A DNA stretch of 64,000 bases from a virus. The position numbers were made by a program, and so were the translations under genes. Below the pieces are notes generated by a model that was given only the letters and a program-made list of their open reading frames with translations, did no database searches and was not told where the DNA came from. The stretch is from the IMG/VR virus record IMGVR_UViG_3300046820_002180, positions 1-64,000 of that record; one strand, 5' to 3'. Shown here in pieces: positions 62,601-64,000 of this stretch (position 1 is the stretch's first letter; each line of letters starts with the position of its first letter).

Positions 62601-64000
62601 AATACACTCAGGTGCATTCTTCAATGGTATAAGTGTTGTTTCAGGTTCCGCACAGATTTCATTCAATGGTATAACGGATAAACCGGCATTAGTGTCTGGT
62701 TCATCTCAAATCACATTTGGTAGCATTACTGGTGTTCCTTCAGGTTTAGTATCTGGCTCTTCACAAATCACTTTCTTAAGTATTAGTAGTATACCGAGTG
62801 GTTTAGTATCAGGTTCGTCACAAGTTGCATTTAGTTCATTGAGTGGACTTCCTTCAGGTATTGTATCGGGTTCATCACAAATATCTTTCGGTAGTATTAG
62901 TGGAGTACCTTCAGGATTAGTATCGGGCTCCTCTCAAATAACATATGGTTCGTTAAGTGGAATTCCGTCAGGTATTGTTTCTGGTTCATCACAAATATCA
63001 TTTGGTTCAATATCAGGAATTCCTTCAGGTTTAGTATCTGGTTCATCTCAAATTACATTTAGTGGAATATCATCAAAACCTACTACAATTAGTGGTTATG
63101 GTATAACAGATGCTATCACAACAGGTAATATTGGTTCACAAACGGTGGCATCTGCCGGCAACTCAACAACGGTTGGAGGTTTAACACCTATTCAGTTCTT
63201 TAATAATATGGGTGATAATCACTCAACAAGAACTAGTTTTGATGCGTCAACACCATCATATGGTTTTGGATTTAGATTTGTACAAGGAAATACAAATGGA
63301 CCTGCAACAGGAGGTGGAGGTCAGTTTTATTCTTGGTATATTGGTCTTGGTAATGATTATCCGGCTACCGGTGGTGGTTCATATGGTATGCAAGTTGCAA
63401 TTCCTAGAACGGCAACGACTCCATATATGAGTATAAGATATAATGAAAATAATAGCTTAGGCTCTTGGTTAAAAATTGCGGCAGGATATGCGGATACCGC
63501 TGGTAGTGCCACCACTGCAGGTTCATTAAGTAGTATGAACATATCTCAGTTCACAAATAACACTGGTTATATAACAGGTATATCTTTTGCAAACGTTTCA
63601 TCGAAACCAACAACAATATCGGGATATGGAATCACGGATGCTATTACAACTGGTAATATTGGTTCACAATCTGTATCGTACGCAACAACAGCAGGTTCAT
63701 TAACATCAATGAATATATCTCAATTCACTAATAACAGTGGATATATAACAGGTATAGCATTCTCAAGCGTTTCATCAAAACCAACAACACTTAGTGGATA
63801 CGGAATTACCGATTCATTATATCAAGATAGAGCAACAGTTGATGTTAACGCATTTAACACCACAGGATTATATAGAGGTTCAACATCAGGTTGGTCTAAT
63901 AGACCAACAGTTGTTCACAACGGTGGTGCATTATTACAAATAGACACCCATCCAGGAAACTATCACTCACAATTATTTTTTGATACGGGTGGTAACAGAT
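59674..64000 (+). CDS. Very long tail fibre protein (3' partial)
   Basis: Open from ATG 59674 to the window end: at least 1442 residues. N-terminus MANEFKIKNGLVVSGSADFE. About residues 90-530 consist of repeats such as TGSLNSYTSSNTTNINAIHT, a coiled-coil shaft. The shared fibre module follows (VVNIADNIITVNAQNPSIRF; SGSILFDSVNDQWIFVHQNQ). Then about 20 short repeats of the form LVSGSSQITF-x-SIS-x-IPSG (about 820-1130). Near the end come duplicated GYGITDAITTGNIGSQ segments and NTTGLYRGSTSGWSNRP, typical of fibre ends close to the receptor-binding head. The head itself lies beyond the window. Confidence 0.85.
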   Translation, partial: MANEFKIKNGLVVSGSADFEQDLTVRGRLTADELHISIVSSSVLFESGSTQFGNSITDTHKVTGSLSITGSMSLNGQPIGTGKLDETTFQLYTASIDPRIANLETSTGSINGFTSSTNLRLTSLETSTGSINTYTASNTTNIDAIHTSTSSLNTFTSSANGRLNSIEGVTGSISSLNTYTGSNNTIIGTLQTSTGSLNTFTSSAAGRLNSIETSTGSLNSYTASNTTNINAIHTSTSSLNTFTSSANGRLSSIETSTGSLNLYTSSNTTNINAIHTATSSLNSYTSSNTTAVNALNTSTASLNSYTSSNNTVINALNSYTSSNTTNISAIHTATSSLNSYTSSNTTAVNALNTSTASLNSYTSSNTTNINAIHTTTGSLNSYTSSNTTNINAIHTATGSLNAFTSSASGRLTSLESASSSIRTDFNSFTSSNNTVESTQNSRLTSLETTTGSLNSYTSSNTTNINAIHTATGSLNSYTSSNNTRLGIIETATSSLNSYTSSNNTKLGIIETATSSLNSFTSSINTTIKNRLNTEGVVSGSVQVTLSSTTGYSTFSSSLATTDLGQDNRLTSLEGKTGSYATTGSNVFQGSQIITGSLFISQDLIVAGSSSIQHISSSVVNIADNIITVNAQNPSIRFGGLAVIDSGSSPQISGSILFDSVNDQWIFVHQNQTTVTSSILLMGPQTFNNLGNETSPTNNRLLKSVNAEHLGDSNISDTGTKVSVNSNTEITGSLIVAGGNKITVNATGGDEGGEILLGKAVTNTTLSGEGVTIDVWQNRLRIFEQGGNARGAYLDISTLANGVGTNLLGTVATASYVEFSNVANKPSLVSGSSQISFNGITDKPTLVSGSAQISFNSITDKPTLVSGSSQITFLSISSIPAGLVSGSSQVLNGSGVWSGSAQLPAGTVSGSSQVLNGSGVWSGSAQLPSGVVSGSSQITYSSISSIPAGIVSGSAQVISLLPSGTVSGSSQVLAGTTIHSGAFFNGISVVSGSAQISFNGITDKPALVSGSSQITFGSITGVPSGLVSGSSQITFLSISSIPSGLVSGSSQVAFSSLSGLPSGIVSGSSQISFGSISGVPSGLVSGSSQITYGSLSGIPSGIVSGSSQISFGSISGIPSGLVSGSSQITFSGISSKPTTISGYGITDAITTGNIGSQTVASAGNSTTVGGLTPIQFFNNMGDNHSTRTSFDASTPSYGFGFRFVQGNTNGPATGGGGQFYSWYIGLGNDYPATGGGSYGMQVAIPRTATTPYMSIRYNENNSLGSWLKIAAGYADTAGSATTAGSLSSMNISQFTNNTGYITGISFANVSSKPTTISGYGITDAITTGNIGSQSVSYATTAGSLTSMNISQFTNNSGYITGIAFSSVSSKPTTLSGYGITDSLYQDRATVDVNAFNTTGLYRGSTSGWSNRPTVVHNGGALLQIDTHPGNYHSQLFFDTGGNR
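59940..61260 (+). repeat. Degenerate coiled-coil repeats in the last fibre gene
   Basis: Repeated TGSLN-[ST]-[YF]T[AS]SN-TTNINAIHT units, some nearly identical at DNA level (for example around 60481-60560 and 60640-60720), showing recent local duplication. Confidence 0.85.
62140..63060 (+). repeat. SGSSQ tandem repeats in the last fibre gene
   Basis: About twenty units containing [LVI]VSGSSQ[IV] separated by short variable strands (SISSIPSG, GVWSGSAQLPAG, GITDKPALVSG). Spacing is irregular (16-24 residues), typical of beta-structured fibre shafts. Confidence 0.85.

Noticed and set aside
52185-64000. Diversity-generating retroelement in the fibre locus
   Set aside because: No reverse transcriptase and no template/variable repeat pair with adenine-specific changes seen; the repeats present are ordinary tandem shaft repeats.
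1-64000. tRNA genes or insertion sequences
   Set aside because: No cloverleaf with conserved T-loop and no transposase or terminal inverted repeats noticed by eye; a covariance-model scan would be decisive for tRNAs.

Overview
This looks like a segment of a large, AT-rich, T4-like contractile-tailed phage (Myoviridae morphology). It carries a T4-type baseplate wedge order (gp25, gp6, then a gp7-sized protein), a gp46/gp47 recombination nuclease pair, a DnaG-type primase, a RuvC-like resolvase, a class I ribonucleotide reductase with thioredoxin and glutaredoxin, and its own sigma factor and NusG. No cellular housekeeping genes, tRNAs or rRNAs were seen. Nearly every gene is on the + strand, packed with TAATG or ATGA junctions.

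Several independent signs point to a Bacteroidota (flavobacteria-like) host: a SprB-repeat-like domain, a Bacteroidota-type Hc1 histone-like protein, a signal peptide ending in SFSQ, a C-terminal motif typical of Bacteroidota rhomboid-like proteins, a general lack of Shine-Dalgarno sites, and two promoters matching TTTG-N19-TAnnTTT. This is inference from sequence only.

Layout. 1-2550: 3' part of nrdA, a structured 3' region and a terminator. 2.6-28.1 kb: virion locus, with baseplate wedge genes, a 2137-residue baseplate/adhesin protein with a long Pro-Thr region, a stand-alone Hint protein, four modular Cys-rich proteins with Pro-Thr linkers, a putative nucleotidyltransferase, and a collar-fibre-like protein. 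28.2-37.6 kb: DNA metabolism (RuvC-like, primase, PD-(D/E)XK nuclease, gp47, gp46), interrupted by a UDP-sugar dehydrogenase, a membrane protein and an HNH nuclease, then ClpP. 37.6-42.2 kb: envelope-directed membrane/coiled-coil proteins, a sigma factor, and a membrane protein with a likely -1 frameshift. 42.2-48.7 kb: an amidase-like protein, multi-domain small-motif proteins, Hc1, small unknowns and the only minus-strand pair. 48.7-52.1 kb: Dam methylase, NusG, AAA+ ATPase, thioredoxin, glutaredoxin. 52.2-64 kb: paralogous tail-fibre genes; the last runs off the window.

The main system-level signal is a recurrent TATTTATA-type element in front of mostly virion genes. In seven cases it ends only 3-5 nt before the start codon, suggesting phage-specific, possibly leaderless transcription. 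The phage sigma factor and NusG are natural candidates to serve it. A second, host-like promoter type precedes several non-virion genes. The fibre regions look like a toolkit of swappable modules (FN3-like heads, Pro-Thr stalks, a shared C-terminal tip domain, a shared fibre module) built for host-range variation.
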